A stretch of DNA of 64,000 nt from Drancourtella massiliensis (GCF_016900655.1 NZ_JACJKH010000001.1:124001-188000), one strand, 5' to 3'; shown: positions 43,461 through 52,870, counted from the first letter of the stretch. Program-made: numbers and translations. The notes: generated from the letters alone by a model not told the origin.

Positions 43461-44126
43461 ATGGGTTATCAGATAGCGATTGACGGACCGGCCGGCGCCG
43501 GGAAAAGCACCATAGCAAAACTTCTGGCAGAAAGAAAAGGCTTTATTTATGTAGACACCGGAGCAATGTACCGGGGGCTTGCCTGGTATTTTCTGACAAA
43601 AGGAATCCGGCCGGACGATGAAGAGGCGGTCACAAAAGCATGTGAAGAGGTGAAAATTGACATTGCCTACGAAAATGGAAAGCAGCAGATTTATGTAAAT
43701 GATAAAAATATTACAGACCATCTCCGGGAGGAAGCAGTCGGAAATATGGCATCAAAAAGCTCGGCCGTTCCGGCGGTACGCGCCAGACTGCTGGAACTGC
43801 AGCGGGATCTGGCAAGGAGAGAAGATGTTGTAATGGACGGCAGAGATATCGGAACAAGTGTTTTGCCGGATGCAGATGTCAAGATATTCCTGACGGCAAG
43901 TGTTGACACGAGAGCCGGACGAAGGTACAATGAATTGTTGGGAAAAGGGGAATCCTGCGATTATGCTCAGATCGCAGCAGATATAGAAGAACGTGACAGA
44001 AGAGATATGACCAGAGAGATTTCCCCGCTGTGCCGCGCAGAAGACGCAGAGCTGATTGACAGCTCAGAGATGACGATTGAAGAAGTTGTAGAAAAAATAG
44101 AATCTTTCTGCCGCGAATCAAGATAA
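43461..44126 (+). CDS. cmk: Cytidylate kinase
   Basis: A 221-residue kinase phosphorylating CMP/dCMP. The P-loop DGPAGAGKSTIAK begins near residue 8, with YVDTGAMYRGLAW, DGRDIGTSVLPDA and AEDAELIDSSEM further on. I chose ATG 43461, about 9 nt after GGAGG (43447-43451); the ATG at 43452 abuts that site. It closes the group with the flavoprotein. Confidence 0.95.
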   Translation: MGYQIAIDGPAGAGKSTIAKLLAERKGFIYVDTGAMYRGLAWYFLTKGIRPDDEEAVTKACEEVKIDIAYENGKQQIYVNDKNITDHLREEAVGNMASKSSAVPAVRARLLELQRDLARREDVVMDGRDIGTSVLPDADVKIFLTASVDTRAGRRYNELLGKGESCDYAQIAADIEERDRRDMTREISPLCRAEDAELIDSSEMTIEEVVEKIESFCRESR

Positions 44127-44214
44127 AAAGGAATGAGAACTGACCGGAGAGGAGGAATTACTGTAATAAATTGTAATAACGACGTAAAAAAATAGAAAGG
44201 ATTGTAACTATTGC

Positions 44215-44244
44215 TTGAAAATTGCGGAGTGGCTAACGTATAAT
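44215..44244 (+). promoter_or_regulatory. Promoter of the polysaccharide operon
   Basis: TTGAAA (44215-44220), 18 bp, TATAAT (44239-44244), about 40 nt before ATG 44286. No other strong promoter is evident before 50.8 kb, so it may drive 44.3-50.8 kb. Confidence 0.7.
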
Positions 44245-44285
44245 AGTTGACAAAGCAATAGTATGGAAAGATTGGAGTAGGATAG

Positions 44286-45020
44286 ATGAACCAGTTTGTA
44301 GATATTCATTGTCACATTCTGCCGGGGGTGGATGATGGATCCCAGTCTCCGGAAGAAACAAAGGCCATGCTGGAGAAAGCATGGGATGAGGGGATACAGA
44401 TCATGGTGGCGACCCCTCACTATCACAAGCAGAGAGGGAAAAATGATATCGATCTGATCAAGAAACAGTTGCTCCTGACTCGAAAGCTTGCAAAGGAAGT
44501 TCACCCGAAGATGCAGATCTGTCTTGGGATGGAGATTTATTACGGGGAGGATGTCCCGGAGCTTTTAAAGACCGGGAAAGCAGTGAGCATCAGAAAATCC
44601 AGATATATCCTGGTGGAGTTTTCGCCGGGAGACGATTTCCAGTATATCCTGAATGCTGTGAGAAAGCTTCAAATGAGCGGCCACACCGTTATTATTGCGC
44701 ACATTGAGCGTTACAACTGCCTGAGAGAAGATATCTCAAACGTAGAATATCTCAGGGAGATGGGGGCGTATCTCCAGGTGAACGCGGGAAGCATTACAGG
44801 AAGTTACGGCAGAAGCGTAAAGAAGTTTCTGCGGGAGGTATTAAAAGCGCATCTTGTCCAGCTGGTAGGGACAGATGCACATGGTCCGGAGAAGCGGTCA
44901 CCGAAGATGCAGGAGGCATACAAAGAAGTTGTCAAACGCTGCGGTGAAGAGTATGCGGACCAGATCTTCGGGCAAAATGCCAAGAAAGTTCTTCGCAATG
45001 AAGAGATTGACGAGTACTAA
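44286..45020 (+). CDS. cpsB: CpsB/YwqE-type tyrosine-protein phosphatase (PHP domain)
   Basis: A 244-residue manganese-dependent phosphatase that removes phosphate from the C-terminal tyrosines of the CpsD kinase. Metal ligands are seen in DIHCHILPGVDDG (residues 6-18), ATPHYHKQRG, and later GTDAHGPEKRSPKM. The length matches the family. It opens the capsule locus and is followed by the chain-length protein and kinase in the usual order. Confidence 0.93.
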   Translation: MNQFVDIHCHILPGVDDGSQSPEETKAMLEKAWDEGIQIMVATPHYHKQRGKNDIDLIKKQLLLTRKLAKEVHPKMQICLGMEIYYGEDVPELLKTGKAVSIRKSRYILVEFSPGDDFQYILNAVRKLQMSGHTVIIAHIERYNCLREDISNVEYLREMGAYLQVNAGSITGSYGRSVKKFLREVLKAHLVQLVGTDAHGPEKRSPKMQEAYKEVVKRCGEEYADQIFGQNAKKVLRNEEIDEY

Positions 45021-45050
45021 ATGAGAATGAATTAGGAAGGTATAGTGTTT

Positions 45051-45827
45051 ATGGAAGGGACAAACCAGAATGTGAAAGAAAATGATGAGATTACAATAGA
45101 TCTCACCGAATTGTTTATGACGTTATGGAGCAAGGCACATATTATTATTCTGTCAGGAATCCTGCTGGGACTTCTGGCATTTGTTGGAACCAAACTTTTT
45201 ATTACGCCAATGTATACTTCAACAACCCGGTTCTATGTGCTGACCAGAACAACGGACACCGGAAACGTGACATACAATGATCTGCAGACAGGATCACAGC
45301 TGACGAAAGACTATGCGGAACTGGTAAAGAGCCGTCCGGTTCTGGAAGAAGTTATTTCTGTTCTGAATCTTGATATGGATACAGAAGAGCTGGCGGATAA
45401 GATTACGGTTACCACACCGACAGATACCCGTGTCATGTCCATTAATGTAAGAGACGCCGAACCGAAACAGGCAAGAGATATTGCAGATGCGGTACGCCAG
45501 GCGGTAGGAATTCAGATTCAGGATATCATGGATGTTGACTCTGTCAAGACGGTAGAGGAAGCGAACCTGCCGGACAGCCCGAGCAGCCCGAGCGTGATGC
45601 GTAATACGCTGATCGGCGCAATTCTCGGAATTCTGATTTCTGCCGGTATTATCATTCTGGTATTTATGCTGGACGATACAGTAAAGACACCGGAAGATGT
45701 AGAGACATATCTTGGACTGAATGTTCTTGCGTCCATTCCGGTTTATGACGGGGCAAATGCAAAGAATAAAAAACGTGTAAAAGGGCTCTCGGCCCGGAAT
45801 TTCCAGAAAAAAACTGCGAAAAAGTAA
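45051..45827 (+). CDS. cpsC: Chain-length determinant / kinase activator CpsC (Wzz family)
   Basis: A 258-residue membrane protein with two helices (about 31-51 and 188-208) bracketing an extracellular Wzz domain. The Pro-rich NLPDSPSSPSV before the second helix is typical. The cytoplasmic tail is basic and should stimulate the CpsD kinase. I chose ATG 45051; the in-frame GTG at 45045 sits only 4 nt after AGGAAGG. Confidence 0.92.
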   Translation: MEGTNQNVKENDEITIDLTELFMTLWSKAHIIILSGILLGLLAFVGTKLFITPMYTSTTRFYVLTRTTDTGNVTYNDLQTGSQLTKDYAELVKSRPVLEEVISVLNLDMDTEELADKITVTTPTDTRVMSINVRDAEPKQARDIADAVRQAVGIQIQDIMDVDSVKTVEEANLPDSPSSPSVMRNTLIGAILGILISAGIIILVFMLDDTVKTPEDVETYLGLNVLASIPVYDGANAKNKKRVKGLSARNFQKKTAKK

Positions 45828-45845
45828 GGTTTGGGAGGTCTGAAG

Positions 45846-46538
45846 ATGAAAGAAATATCATTAAATTTAAAGAGTATGCAGGATTACAGAATTAATGAAT
45901 CCTACAAACAGCTTCGTACAAATATTGAATTCTCCGGAGAGGAAAACAAGATCATTGCAATTACAAGCTGTACTCCAAGTGAAGGAAAGAGTACGGTATC
46001 ATTATCAACGGCATACTCTCTTGCAGAAGCAGGGAAAAAAGTTCTTTTTATTGACGCGGATCTTAGAAAGTCTGTTCTTGCCGGAAGATATAAGGTGACA
46101 GGAGAGATGAAAGGTCTGACCCATTTTCTTTCCGGTCAGGGAGATCTTTCTGAAATTCTCTGCAAAACAAACGAAAAAGGCCTGTTTGTCATTTTTGCAG
46201 GTCCGGTTCCGCCAAATCCGGCAGAACTCCTTGGAAGCAAAAAGTTTGCCGCACTGTTAAAAGAGGCAAGAAATATTTATGACTATATTATTATCGACAC
46301 ACCTCCGCTTGGAAGTGTTATCGACAGCGCAATCGTGTCCGCAGCATGTGACGCGGCGATTCTTGTTATTTCAGCCAATACGATCAGCTACAAGTTCGCG
46401 CGTTCCGTAAAGGATCAGCTTACCAAGACAGGATGTAATATTCTGGGAGTTGTTCTCAACAAGGTATCCATGAAGCAGAATAAATATTACGGTAAGTATT
46501 ACGGGAAATATTACGGACATTACGGAAGTGACAATTAA
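45846..46538 (+). CDS. cpsD: CpsD-type bacterial tyrosine kinase
   Basis: A 230-residue BY-kinase. Walker A TPSEGKST (43-50), Walker A' VLFIDADLRKS (66-76) and IIIDTPP are clear. The C-terminus is a Tyr-rich cluster (KYYGKYYGKYYGHYG, about 213-227) holding the autophosphorylation sites. ATG 45846 follows GGGAGG. It acts with CpsC to control polymer length and is reset by CpsB. Confidence 0.94.
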   Translation: MKEISLNLKSMQDYRINESYKQLRTNIEFSGEENKIIAITSCTPSEGKSTVSLSTAYSLAEAGKKVLFIDADLRKSVLAGRYKVTGEMKGLTHFLSGQGDLSEILCKTNEKGLFVIFAGPVPPNPAELLGSKKFAALLKEARNIYDYIIIDTPPLGSVIDSAIVSAACDAAILVISANTISYKFARSVKDQLTKTGCNILGVVLNKVSMKQNKYYGKYYGKYYGHYGSDN

Positions 46539-46558
46539 TCGATTAGGAGAACGTTAAG

Positions 46559-47317
46559 ATGAGACAAAGGCTATTAACCCTGTGTCTGATAGCAGGCTGT
46601 GCGGTGCTGGTAGCCGGTGCGGCCGTTATCACTGCTTCACAGGATAAAACAGCACCGGTCATCACGATCGAAGACAAAGAGAAAGAAATCACCTACAAAG
46701 ACGGAGACAATTATGAAGAACTCCTCGCTGACGTAACTGCCGAAGACAACCGGGACGGCGATGTAACAGACAAGATCTTTATTGACAAAATTACAGTAGT
46801 AAGCGACGGAAGCCGGGCGATTGTTCAGTATGCGGTGATTGATGAGCACAATAACGTCGGAACCGAAACGCGAATGGTCAACTACGAGGGAACTGGTCAG
46901 ACGGAGCAAAACGTCGGCCAACCGGAAGCAGAGGAACCGTCCCAGGAAGAGGAAGCGCAGACAGAGGAAGATACTTCAGAGGAAACTTCAGAGGATGAAC
47001 AGGCAGCACAGGAACAGGCTTCCGCTGAGGAAACACAGGAGGAAAATACCGGAGAACTGACACCGGACGGGGCAAATCCGGCAATCCGTCTCACGGAGAC
47101 GTCCAGATCAATCCGTGCAGGAGAATCATTTGACGTCCTTTCCGTGATTGACCAGGTGGTGGATGACCAGGACGATGCGGCGACATTATCCAGAAGAATT
47201 CACGCGGACGGAGAGTACAATACATCCGTTCCGGGTACATATACAATTCGCTACTATGTGATGGATACGAACAATAATACATCAAATATTGAAGAGTTTA
47301 CATTGACTGTACAGTAG
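46559..47317 (+). CDS. Secreted or anchored protein with two Ig-like (DUF5011-type) domains
   Basis: A 252-residue protein with an N-terminal membrane/signal segment (about 3-26). Two similar beta domains, about 30-108 (starting KTAPVITIEDK, with DGDVTDKI) and about 160-252 (ending NNNTSNIEEFTLTV), are joined by a Glu/Gln/Thr-rich acidic linker (about 112-155). Domains of this type are common in extracellular Firmicute proteins. Its place between kinase and LCP ligase suggests a role in the polymer assembly complex at the membrane. Function is not known. Confidence 0.75.
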   Translation: MRQRLLTLCLIAGCAVLVAGAAVITASQDKTAPVITIEDKEKEITYKDGDNYEELLADVTAEDNRDGDVTDKIFIDKITVVSDGSRAIVQYAVIDEHNNVGTETRMVNYEGTGQTEQNVGQPEAEEPSQEEEAQTEEDTSEETSEDEQAAQEQASAEETQEENTGELTPDGANPAIRLTETSRSIRAGESFDVLSVIDQVVDDQDDAATLSRRIHADGEYNTSVPGTYTIRYYVMDTNNNTSNIEEFTLTVQ

Positions 47318-47335
47318 GTAAAAGGAGTGATAAAA

Positions 47336-48829
47336 ATGCCGCAGAGAAGAGAGCAGAGGGAACGCAGGAGACATCATGGCCGCCGCGGTTCCCGGCATTA
47401 CGACGAGAAAAAAGGGAGAAATACTCTCGGAAAAGTGATTGCAGTAATTCAGCTTCTGATTTCTGTGATTTTTGTCGGTATCTTATTTAACAGTGGAATG
47501 ATTCCGATGAAGTATCTGGCAGCAGGAGCTGTTGTGCTTCTGCTGTTGTTCGCCCTCACATTTGGAATGCAGTATATCAGGAACAAAATTCATATTGTGG
47601 GGATTGTACTGAGTATTCTGATCAGTGCCGCACTTGCTTTCGGAACCTATTACTTTATGAATATGCATCAGGCAATCAGTAATATCGGAGGAGCTGAGTA
47701 TAAAACCGACAATATGATCGTTGTGGTCAAAAAGGAAGACAGCGCGGAGTCGATTCTGGATGCGCAGAATTATATTTTCGGAGTTCAGACGGCCGCTGAT
47801 CAGACAAACAACGAAAAAATGATTACCAAGCTTTCCACACTGATCGGACAGGAGCCGAATGTGTCGGAGTTCAATACTGTTCAGGAGGAAGCACAGGCCC
47901 TTCTGGATGGTAGAATTGAGGCGGCTATCTATAATGAGGCATTCAACAGCCTGATTACAGACGAGATTGAAGGATATGAAGATCAGGTTCGTATTCTGTA
48001 TCAGTATGGAATTGATACAAAACTGGAAAAGGTAGACCAGAGCGTGACAGAACCGTTCAATGTCTATATCAGCGGAATCGACGTATACGGTCCGATTTCC
48101 ACAAACAGCCGAAGTGATGTGAATATCATCGCAACAGTGAATCCGGAAACACGCCAGGTGCTTCTGACAACAACGCCGCGTGACTACTACGTGACACTTC
48201 CGGGAGTTTCCGGAAACCAGCGGGACAAACTGACTCATGCCGGAATTTATGGAGTGGATGTTTCCATGGCAACACTGGAACAGCTTTACAATACCGACAT
48301 CAATTACTACGCGAGAGTGAACTTTACCTCACTGATTGAAATTGTCGATACACTTGGCGGAGTCGACGTCAATTCCGAGTATGCTTTTGAAGCGGGAGGA
48401 TATTCTTTCCAGCAGGGTGTGAACCATTTAAACGGGAAACAGGCACTTGCCTTTTCAAGGGAGCGTCACAGCTTTGCTTCCGGTGATAACCAGCGGGGAA
48501 AGAATCAGGAAGCCGTGATCACAGCAATTATCAACAAGATGCTGACACCATCCATGCTTACGAAAGCTATGGATATTGTAAAAGAGCTTGACGACTGTGT
48601 AGAAACGAACGTATCTATGGATCAGCTTTCAAAATTGATCCAGATGCAGCTCAATTCAGGCGGCAGCTGGAGTATCCTGACCGACAATGCGATCGGAACA
48701 GGAGACAGCAATACTTGTTATTCATCCGGAAGCCAGATGCTGTATGTCATGAATCCGAATGAGGTTTCTGTAAACAGTATTTCAAGCAAGATTAACCGGA
48801 TTTTAGGCGGGGAAAAAATTACACAGTAG
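47336..48829 (+). CDS. LytR-CpsA-Psr (LCP) family glycopolymer ligase
   Basis: A 497-residue membrane protein. A very basic N-terminus (Arg-rich, 1-30) precedes three membrane helices (about 36-115), then an accessory domain and the LCP domain (about 245-400) with TTPRDYYVTLPG, NQRDKLTHAGIYG and ALAFSRERHSF. LCP enzymes transfer finished polymers from undecaprenyl phosphate to peptidoglycan. ATG 47336 follows AAAGGAGTG; the upstream GTG 47327 overlaps that site. Confidence 0.92.
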   Translation: MPQRREQRERRRHHGRRGSRHYDEKKGRNTLGKVIAVIQLLISVIFVGILFNSGMIPMKYLAAGAVVLLLLFALTFGMQYIRNKIHIVGIVLSILISAALAFGTYYFMNMHQAISNIGGAEYKTDNMIVVVKKEDSAESILDAQNYIFGVQTAADQTNNEKMITKLSTLIGQEPNVSEFNTVQEEAQALLDGRIEAAIYNEAFNSLITDEIEGYEDQVRILYQYGIDTKLEKVDQSVTEPFNVYISGIDVYGPISTNSRSDVNIIATVNPETRQVLLTTTPRDYYVTLPGVSGNQRDKLTHAGIYGVDVSMATLEQLYNTDINYYARVNFTSLIEIVDTLGGVDVNSEYAFEAGGYSFQQGVNHLNGKQALAFSRERHSFASGDNQRGKNQEAVITAIINKMLTPSMLTKAMDIVKELDDCVETNVSMDQLSKLIQMQLNSGGSWSILTDNAIGTGDSNTCYSSGSQMLYVMNPNEVSVNSISSKINRILGGEKITQ

Positions 48830-48866
48830 AAAGCTGTGGAAATAAAAAAATGAGGAGTAAAGTGTT

Positions 48867-50759
48867 ATGAGGAAATGGATGGCAGATAAGCTGTTTCTGT
48901 ATCATTGGGTACGTATCTCAATCTTACTGTTTATCTATGATGTAATTGTAATGAATGTGTCTTACGGGCTGGCGTTATGGCTGAGATTTGATTTCCGCTT
49001 CTCGGATATTCCGCCGGAATACCTGTTCACCTGGATCAGGTATATTCCGATTCATACTGTATGCACATTGATTCTGATGTTTGCATTTAAACTGTACCGG
49101 AGCATGTGGCGGTTCGCAAGCTTTGATGAACTGTCGAGGACCACAATTGTATGCGCGATTTCCATGGCACTTCATATTGTGGGGACTACCGTGATTTTTC
49201 AGAGAATGCCGATTTCGTATTATGTAATGGGGGGAATTCTTCAGTATTTTCTGATTACAGGCATCCGTTTCTCTTACCGGATTTACCGGATGTTTGTCAC
49301 AAGGACTTCAGCAGCGGCTGTAGAAGCCAGAGATGTGAAAAATACGATGATCATCGGTGCCGGAGAGGCCGGCAGGGCAATCATCAGTGAATTTAATAAA
49401 AGCGGAGACAAGATGCACACAAGAATCCGCTGTATTATTGACGATAACAAAAACAAAAAGAACCGTTATATCGACGGAATTCCGATTGTCGGAACAAGAG
49501 AAGATATTCCTGAGATGGTAAAAAAATATCAGATTCAGAAAATTATCTTTGCAATTCCTGCGATTTCGGCTTCTGAAAAGAAAAATATTCTCGAGATCTG
49601 CAAGGAGACGGGATGTGAAATGCAGATCGTTCCGGCTGTCTATCAGCTGGTTAACGGCGAAGTAAAAGTAAGTTCGATCCGTCCGGTAGAGATCGAAGAG
49701 CTTCTCGGACGGGAAAGCATCCGGATGGACCTTGCAGAGATTTCCGGATATGTAAAAGACAAAGTCGTACTTGTCACAGGAGGCGGCGGTTCCATCGGAA
49801 GCGAGCTCTGCCGGCAGATTGCGGCATACGGTGCAAAACAGCTGATTATATTTGACATTTACGAAAATAATGCCTATGATATTGAACAGGAGCTGAGAAG
49901 GAAATATCCGTCATTAAATCTGGTCGCATTGATCGGATCTGTGCGGGATACCGGATGTCTGGAAAAGGTATTCTCCACGTATCATCCACAGCTCGTTTTC
50001 CATGCGGCAGCACACAAACATGTACCGCTGATGGAGACAAGCCCGAATGAGGCAATCAAAAATAATGTATTCGGAACCTACAATACTGCAAAACTCGCCA
50101 ACGAGTACGGTGTAGAAAGATTTGTCCTGATTTCGACGGACAAGGCGGTCAATCCGACCAATATCATGGGTGCCAGCAAGAGAATGTGCGAGATGGTCAT
50201 TCAGATGATGTCACGCCATTCCAAAGGAACCACCTTTGCGGCAGTACGTTTCGGAAACGTACTGGGAAGCAACGGAAGCGTAATTCCGCTGTTTAAAAAG
50301 CAGATCGCAGAGGGCGGACCGGTTACCGTCACACATCCGGATATCATCCGGTACTTCATGACGATTCCGGAGGCAGTATCCCTTGTGCTGACTGCAGGTT
50401 CCTACGCAGAAGGCGGCGAGATCTTCGTTCTCGATATGGGAGAACCGGTCAAGATCCTCGACCTTGCCACCAACCTGATTAAACTTTCCGGACTGAAACC
50501 GGGAGTGGATATCGAAATTAAATTTACTGGCCTCCGACCTGGAGAAAAGCTTTACGAAGAGCTTTTAATGGCAGAGGAAGGTCTGCACAAAACAGATAAC
50601 AATCTGATTTTCATTGGAGAACCGATCGATATGGATGATGATAAATTCCTGATGGAGCTTGCAGAACTGAAAGATGCATGCTACAAGGAAGTATCGGATG
50701 TCAAAGAACGGGTATCCAGAATCGTACCTACTTATCAGTATAAGAAAAAAGAAAAATAA
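48867..50759 (+). CDS. Membrane NDP-sugar 4,6-dehydratase (CapD/PglF/WbpM family)
   Basis: A 630-residue enzyme of the long form: four membrane helices (about 12-140), a CoA-binding-like Rossmann domain (about 150-270) with IIGAGEAGRAII, and the catalytic SDR domain with VTGGGGSIGSELC (303-315) and the STDKAVNP active site. It has no Tyr-x3-Lys in the usual sense; this family uses the DK pair. PglF-type members make UDP-4-keto-6-deoxy-GlcNAc, the precursor of bacillosamine. PglE-, PglC- and PglD-like genes follow in this locus. Confidence 0.93.
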   Translation: MRKWMADKLFLYHWVRISILLFIYDVIVMNVSYGLALWLRFDFRFSDIPPEYLFTWIRYIPIHTVCTLILMFAFKLYRSMWRFASFDELSRTTIVCAISMALHIVGTTVIFQRMPISYYVMGGILQYFLITGIRFSYRIYRMFVTRTSAAAVEARDVKNTMIIGAGEAGRAIISEFNKSGDKMHTRIRCIIDDNKNKKNRYIDGIPIVGTREDIPEMVKKYQIQKIIFAIPAISASEKKNILEICKETGCEMQIVPAVYQLVNGEVKVSSIRPVEIEELLGRESIRMDLAEISGYVKDKVVLVTGGGGSIGSELCRQIAAYGAKQLIIFDIYENNAYDIEQELRRKYPSLNLVALIGSVRDTGCLEKVFSTYHPQLVFHAAAHKHVPLMETSPNEAIKNNVFGTYNTAKLANEYGVERFVLISTDKAVNPTNIMGASKRMCEMVIQMMSRHSKGTTFAAVRFGNVLGSNGSVIPLFKKQIAEGGPVTVTHPDIIRYFMTIPEAVSLVLTAGSYAEGGEIFVLDMGEPVKILDLATNLIKLSGLKPGVDIEIKFTGLRPGEKLYEELLMAEEGLHKTDNNLIFIGEPIDMDDDKFLMELAELKDACYKEVSDVKERVSRIVPTYQYKKKEK

Positions 50760-50852
50760 CAAAGTCGTTTTGGACTTGAAAATATCTTAACCAAATCAAA
50801 TCGTCGCTTTGTCGCGTTTGAATGGGAAAGTGGTCATTATGGAATATCGTGA

Positions 50853-50878
50853 TTCACCCGGAAAAGCGTCCGGGTGAA
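50853..50878 (+). promoter_or_regulatory. Candidate LoaP recognition hairpin
   Basis: Perfect 10-bp stem TTCACCCGGA (50853-50862) / TCCGGGTGAA (50869-50878), loop AAAGCG. It lies 6 nt before an intrinsic terminator and upstream of loaP. LoaP antiterminators are known to bind a small RNA hairpin in the leader of their target operons; the match by position is good, by sequence untested. Confidence 0.55.
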
Positions 50879-50884
50879 ATGGCG

Positions 50885-50937
50885 AAGCATACCCTTTTTA
50901 CTTTCATGATTTGGAAGTGAAAAGAGTATGCTTTTTT
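50885..50937 (+). terminator. Intrinsic terminator in the loaP leader
   Basis: A 19-bp stem, 50885-50903 against 50915-50933, with one mismatch and one wobble, an 11-nt loop and a T-run (50932-50937). It separates the upstream capsule genes from loaP. Confidence 0.85.
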
Positions 50938-51024
50938 CATGCAGAATATTTCAAAAAAGCGACTTCCCTCACAATTTAATGAAATGAAATACGACAAGGC
51001 CTCATTTGAAGAAAGAGGACTTCT

Positions 51025-51537
51025 ATGTGGTATGTAGTACAGGTACGCACAGGTACCGAGGAAGAGATCATCACACAATGTGAAAAAACGATCGATCACG
51101 GGATTTTAAAGCGCTGCTTTATCCCTTACTATGAATCAATGAAGAAGTACAAAGGAGAATGGCATCTGGAGCAGAAAATTCTGTTTCCAGGATACGTTTT
51201 CATGATTACAGACGAAATGGAACAACTGTATCTTGGCCTGAAAAATGTGATCGGCCTTACAAAGCTGATCGGGACAGGACGGGAAATCATTCCGCTAAAA
51301 CAGGAGGAAGTAGACTTCCTGACCGAATTTGGAAAAGAAAAACAGGTTGTTGAGATGTCAACCGGGATCATTGAAAACGGCCGGATCCGGATCACCGATG
51401 GCCCATTGAAAGGACGCGAAGCCATGATCCGCAAAATCGACCGGCATAAGCGAAAAGCAAGCCTTGAGATCCCGATGTTCGGGAGAATCCTGGAGACCCA
51501 GGCAGGTCTGGAAATTATAGAAAAAATTGAAAAATAA
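51025..51537 (+). CDS. loaP: LoaP-type NusG paralogue (processive antiterminator)
   Basis: A 170-residue protein with an N-terminal NGN domain (about 1-105, starting MWYVVQVRTGTEEEI) and a C-terminal KOW domain (about 118-165, with VEMSTG... RIRITDGPLKGREAMIRKIDRHKRKA). It is not the housekeeping NusG, which sits by secE and rplK. LoaP-class paralogues in Firmicutes lie in antibiotic or polysaccharide operons and suppress termination there. Terminators both before (50885) and after (51547) the gene fit that role. Confidence 0.88.
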   Translation: MWYVVQVRTGTEEEIITQCEKTIDHGILKRCFIPYYESMKKYKGEWHLEQKILFPGYVFMITDEMEQLYLGLKNVIGLTKLIGTGREIIPLKQEEVDFLTEFGKEKQVVEMSTGIIENGRIRITDGPLKGREAMIRKIDRHKRKASLEIPMFGRILETQAGLEIIEKIEK

Positions 51538-51546
51538 AGGAAAAAC

Positions 51547-51574
51547 AGTCTGGAAAAACTTCCGGGCTTTTTTT
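51547..51574 (+). terminator. Intrinsic terminator between loaP and the glycan genes
   Basis: Stem AGTCTGGAA (51547-51555) / TTCCGGGCT (51560-51568), loop AAAC, T-run to 51574. Nine pairs including two G-U wobbles. It is a candidate barrier that LoaP must overcome for expression of downstream genes. Confidence 0.75.
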
Positions 51575-51601
51575 AGTGGAAAAAAAGAGGAGTGAGGGAA
51601 G

Positions 51602-52861
51602 ATGAGTAAGAAGATGGAACCATTTTCATCAAAGGTATGGCTTTCCAGTCCGACCATGCACGGCCCGGAACTGGAGTATGTAAAAGAAGCATATGAAACC
51701 AACTGGATGTCAACCGTTGGGGAAAATATTAATGAGACAGAACGGCTTGCCTGTGAAAAAGTCGGCTGTAAGTATGCGGTGGCATTATCAGCCGGAACAG
51801 CAGCACTTCATATGGCGGTGAAGCTGGCAGGAGTAAAGCCGGGAGATAAGGTGTTATGCTCAGATATGACATTTGATGCCACGGTGAATCCGGTTGTTTA
51901 TGAAGGCGGTGTTCCGGTATTTATCGATACAGAGTACGACACCTGGAATATGGATCCGGTGTCCTTGGAAAAAGCGTTTGAACTCTATCCGGAAGTAAAA
52001 GTTGTTGTTGTAGCACATCTTTATGGAACACCGGGAAAAATCGATGAAATCCGGGAAATTTGTGACCGACATGGCGCAGTTATTATTGAAGATGCCGCAG
52101 AATCTCTCGGAGCAACCTATAAAGGTGTCCAGACTGGAACTTTTGGAACGTATAACTGCATTTCCTTTAATGGAAACAAGATTATCACAGGATCATCCGG
52201 AGGAATGCTTCTGACAGATGATGAAGAAGCAGCAAAGAAAGTGCGGAAATGGTCTACTCAGTCCAGAGAAAACGCACCGTGGTACCAGCATGAGGAACTG
52301 GGATACAACTACCGGATGAGTAACGTGATTGCAGGAGTGGTCAGAGGACAGTTCCCATACCTGGAGGAACATATCGCACAGAAGAAAGCAATTTATGAGA
52401 GATATAAAGAAGGCTTCAAAGACCTTCCAGTGAAAATGAATCCATATGATGAAGAAAACAGTGAGCCGAACTTCTGGCTGAGCTGTATAGTAATCGATCC
52501 GGAAGCTATGTGCAAGCAGGTACGGGGAGAACAGGAAGCACTGTATATCAGTGAGCCGGGAAAGAGCTGTCCGACAGAGATCCTGGAAACACTGGCATCC
52601 TATAACGCAGAAGGACGTCCGGTATGGAAACCGATGCACATGCAGCCGATTTACAGGATGAACGGATTTGTCACAAGAGAAGGAAATGGACGGGCAAAGA
52701 CCAATGCCTATATTGCAGGGGGAACCGTAGGACAGGATGGAAGACCGCTGGATGTGGGAATGGATATCTTTCAGAGGGGACTGTGTCTGCCGAGTGATAA
52801 TAAAATGACGGTGGAAGAGCAGGAGAAAGTGATCGAGATTGTGAAGGGATGTTTTGAGTAG
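51602..52861 (+). CDS. DegT/DnrJ/EryC1 family sugar aminotransferase (PglE-like)
   Basis: A 419-residue PLP enzyme transferring an amino group to a keto-sugar nucleotide. The PLP Lys193 lies in SFNGNKIITG, preceded by the PLP-contacting DAAESLGA. The C-terminal part carries NAYIAGGTVGQDGRPLDVG, longer than in short family members. With the dehydratase upstream and the acetyltransferase at 57443 it could make a 4-amino-4,6-dideoxy sugar. GAGGAGTGAGGG lies before ATG 51602. Confidence 0.9.
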   Translation: MSKKMEPFSSKVWLSSPTMHGPELEYVKEAYETNWMSTVGENINETERLACEKVGCKYAVALSAGTAALHMAVKLAGVKPGDKVLCSDMTFDATVNPVVYEGGVPVFIDTEYDTWNMDPVSLEKAFELYPEVKVVVVAHLYGTPGKIDEIREICDRHGAVIIEDAAESLGATYKGVQTGTFGTYNCISFNGNKIITGSSGGMLLTDDEEAAKKVRKWSTQSRENAPWYQHEELGYNYRMSNVIAGVVRGQFPYLEEHIAQKKAIYERYKEGFKDLPVKMNPYDEENSEPNFWLSCIVIDPEAMCKQVRGEQEALYISEPGKSCPTEILETLASYNAEGRPVWKPMHMQPIYRMNGFVTREGNGRAKTNAYIAGGTVGQDGRPLDVGMDIFQRGLCLPSDNKMTVEEQEKVIEIVKGCFE

Positions 52862-52870
52862 GTGTCTGAT

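Noticed and set aside
50839-50877. A 12-codon leader peptide frame covering the LoaP hairpin
   Set aside because: There is an ATG and stop around the hairpin, but no good ribosome site and no evidence that it is translated; a chance frame is more likely.
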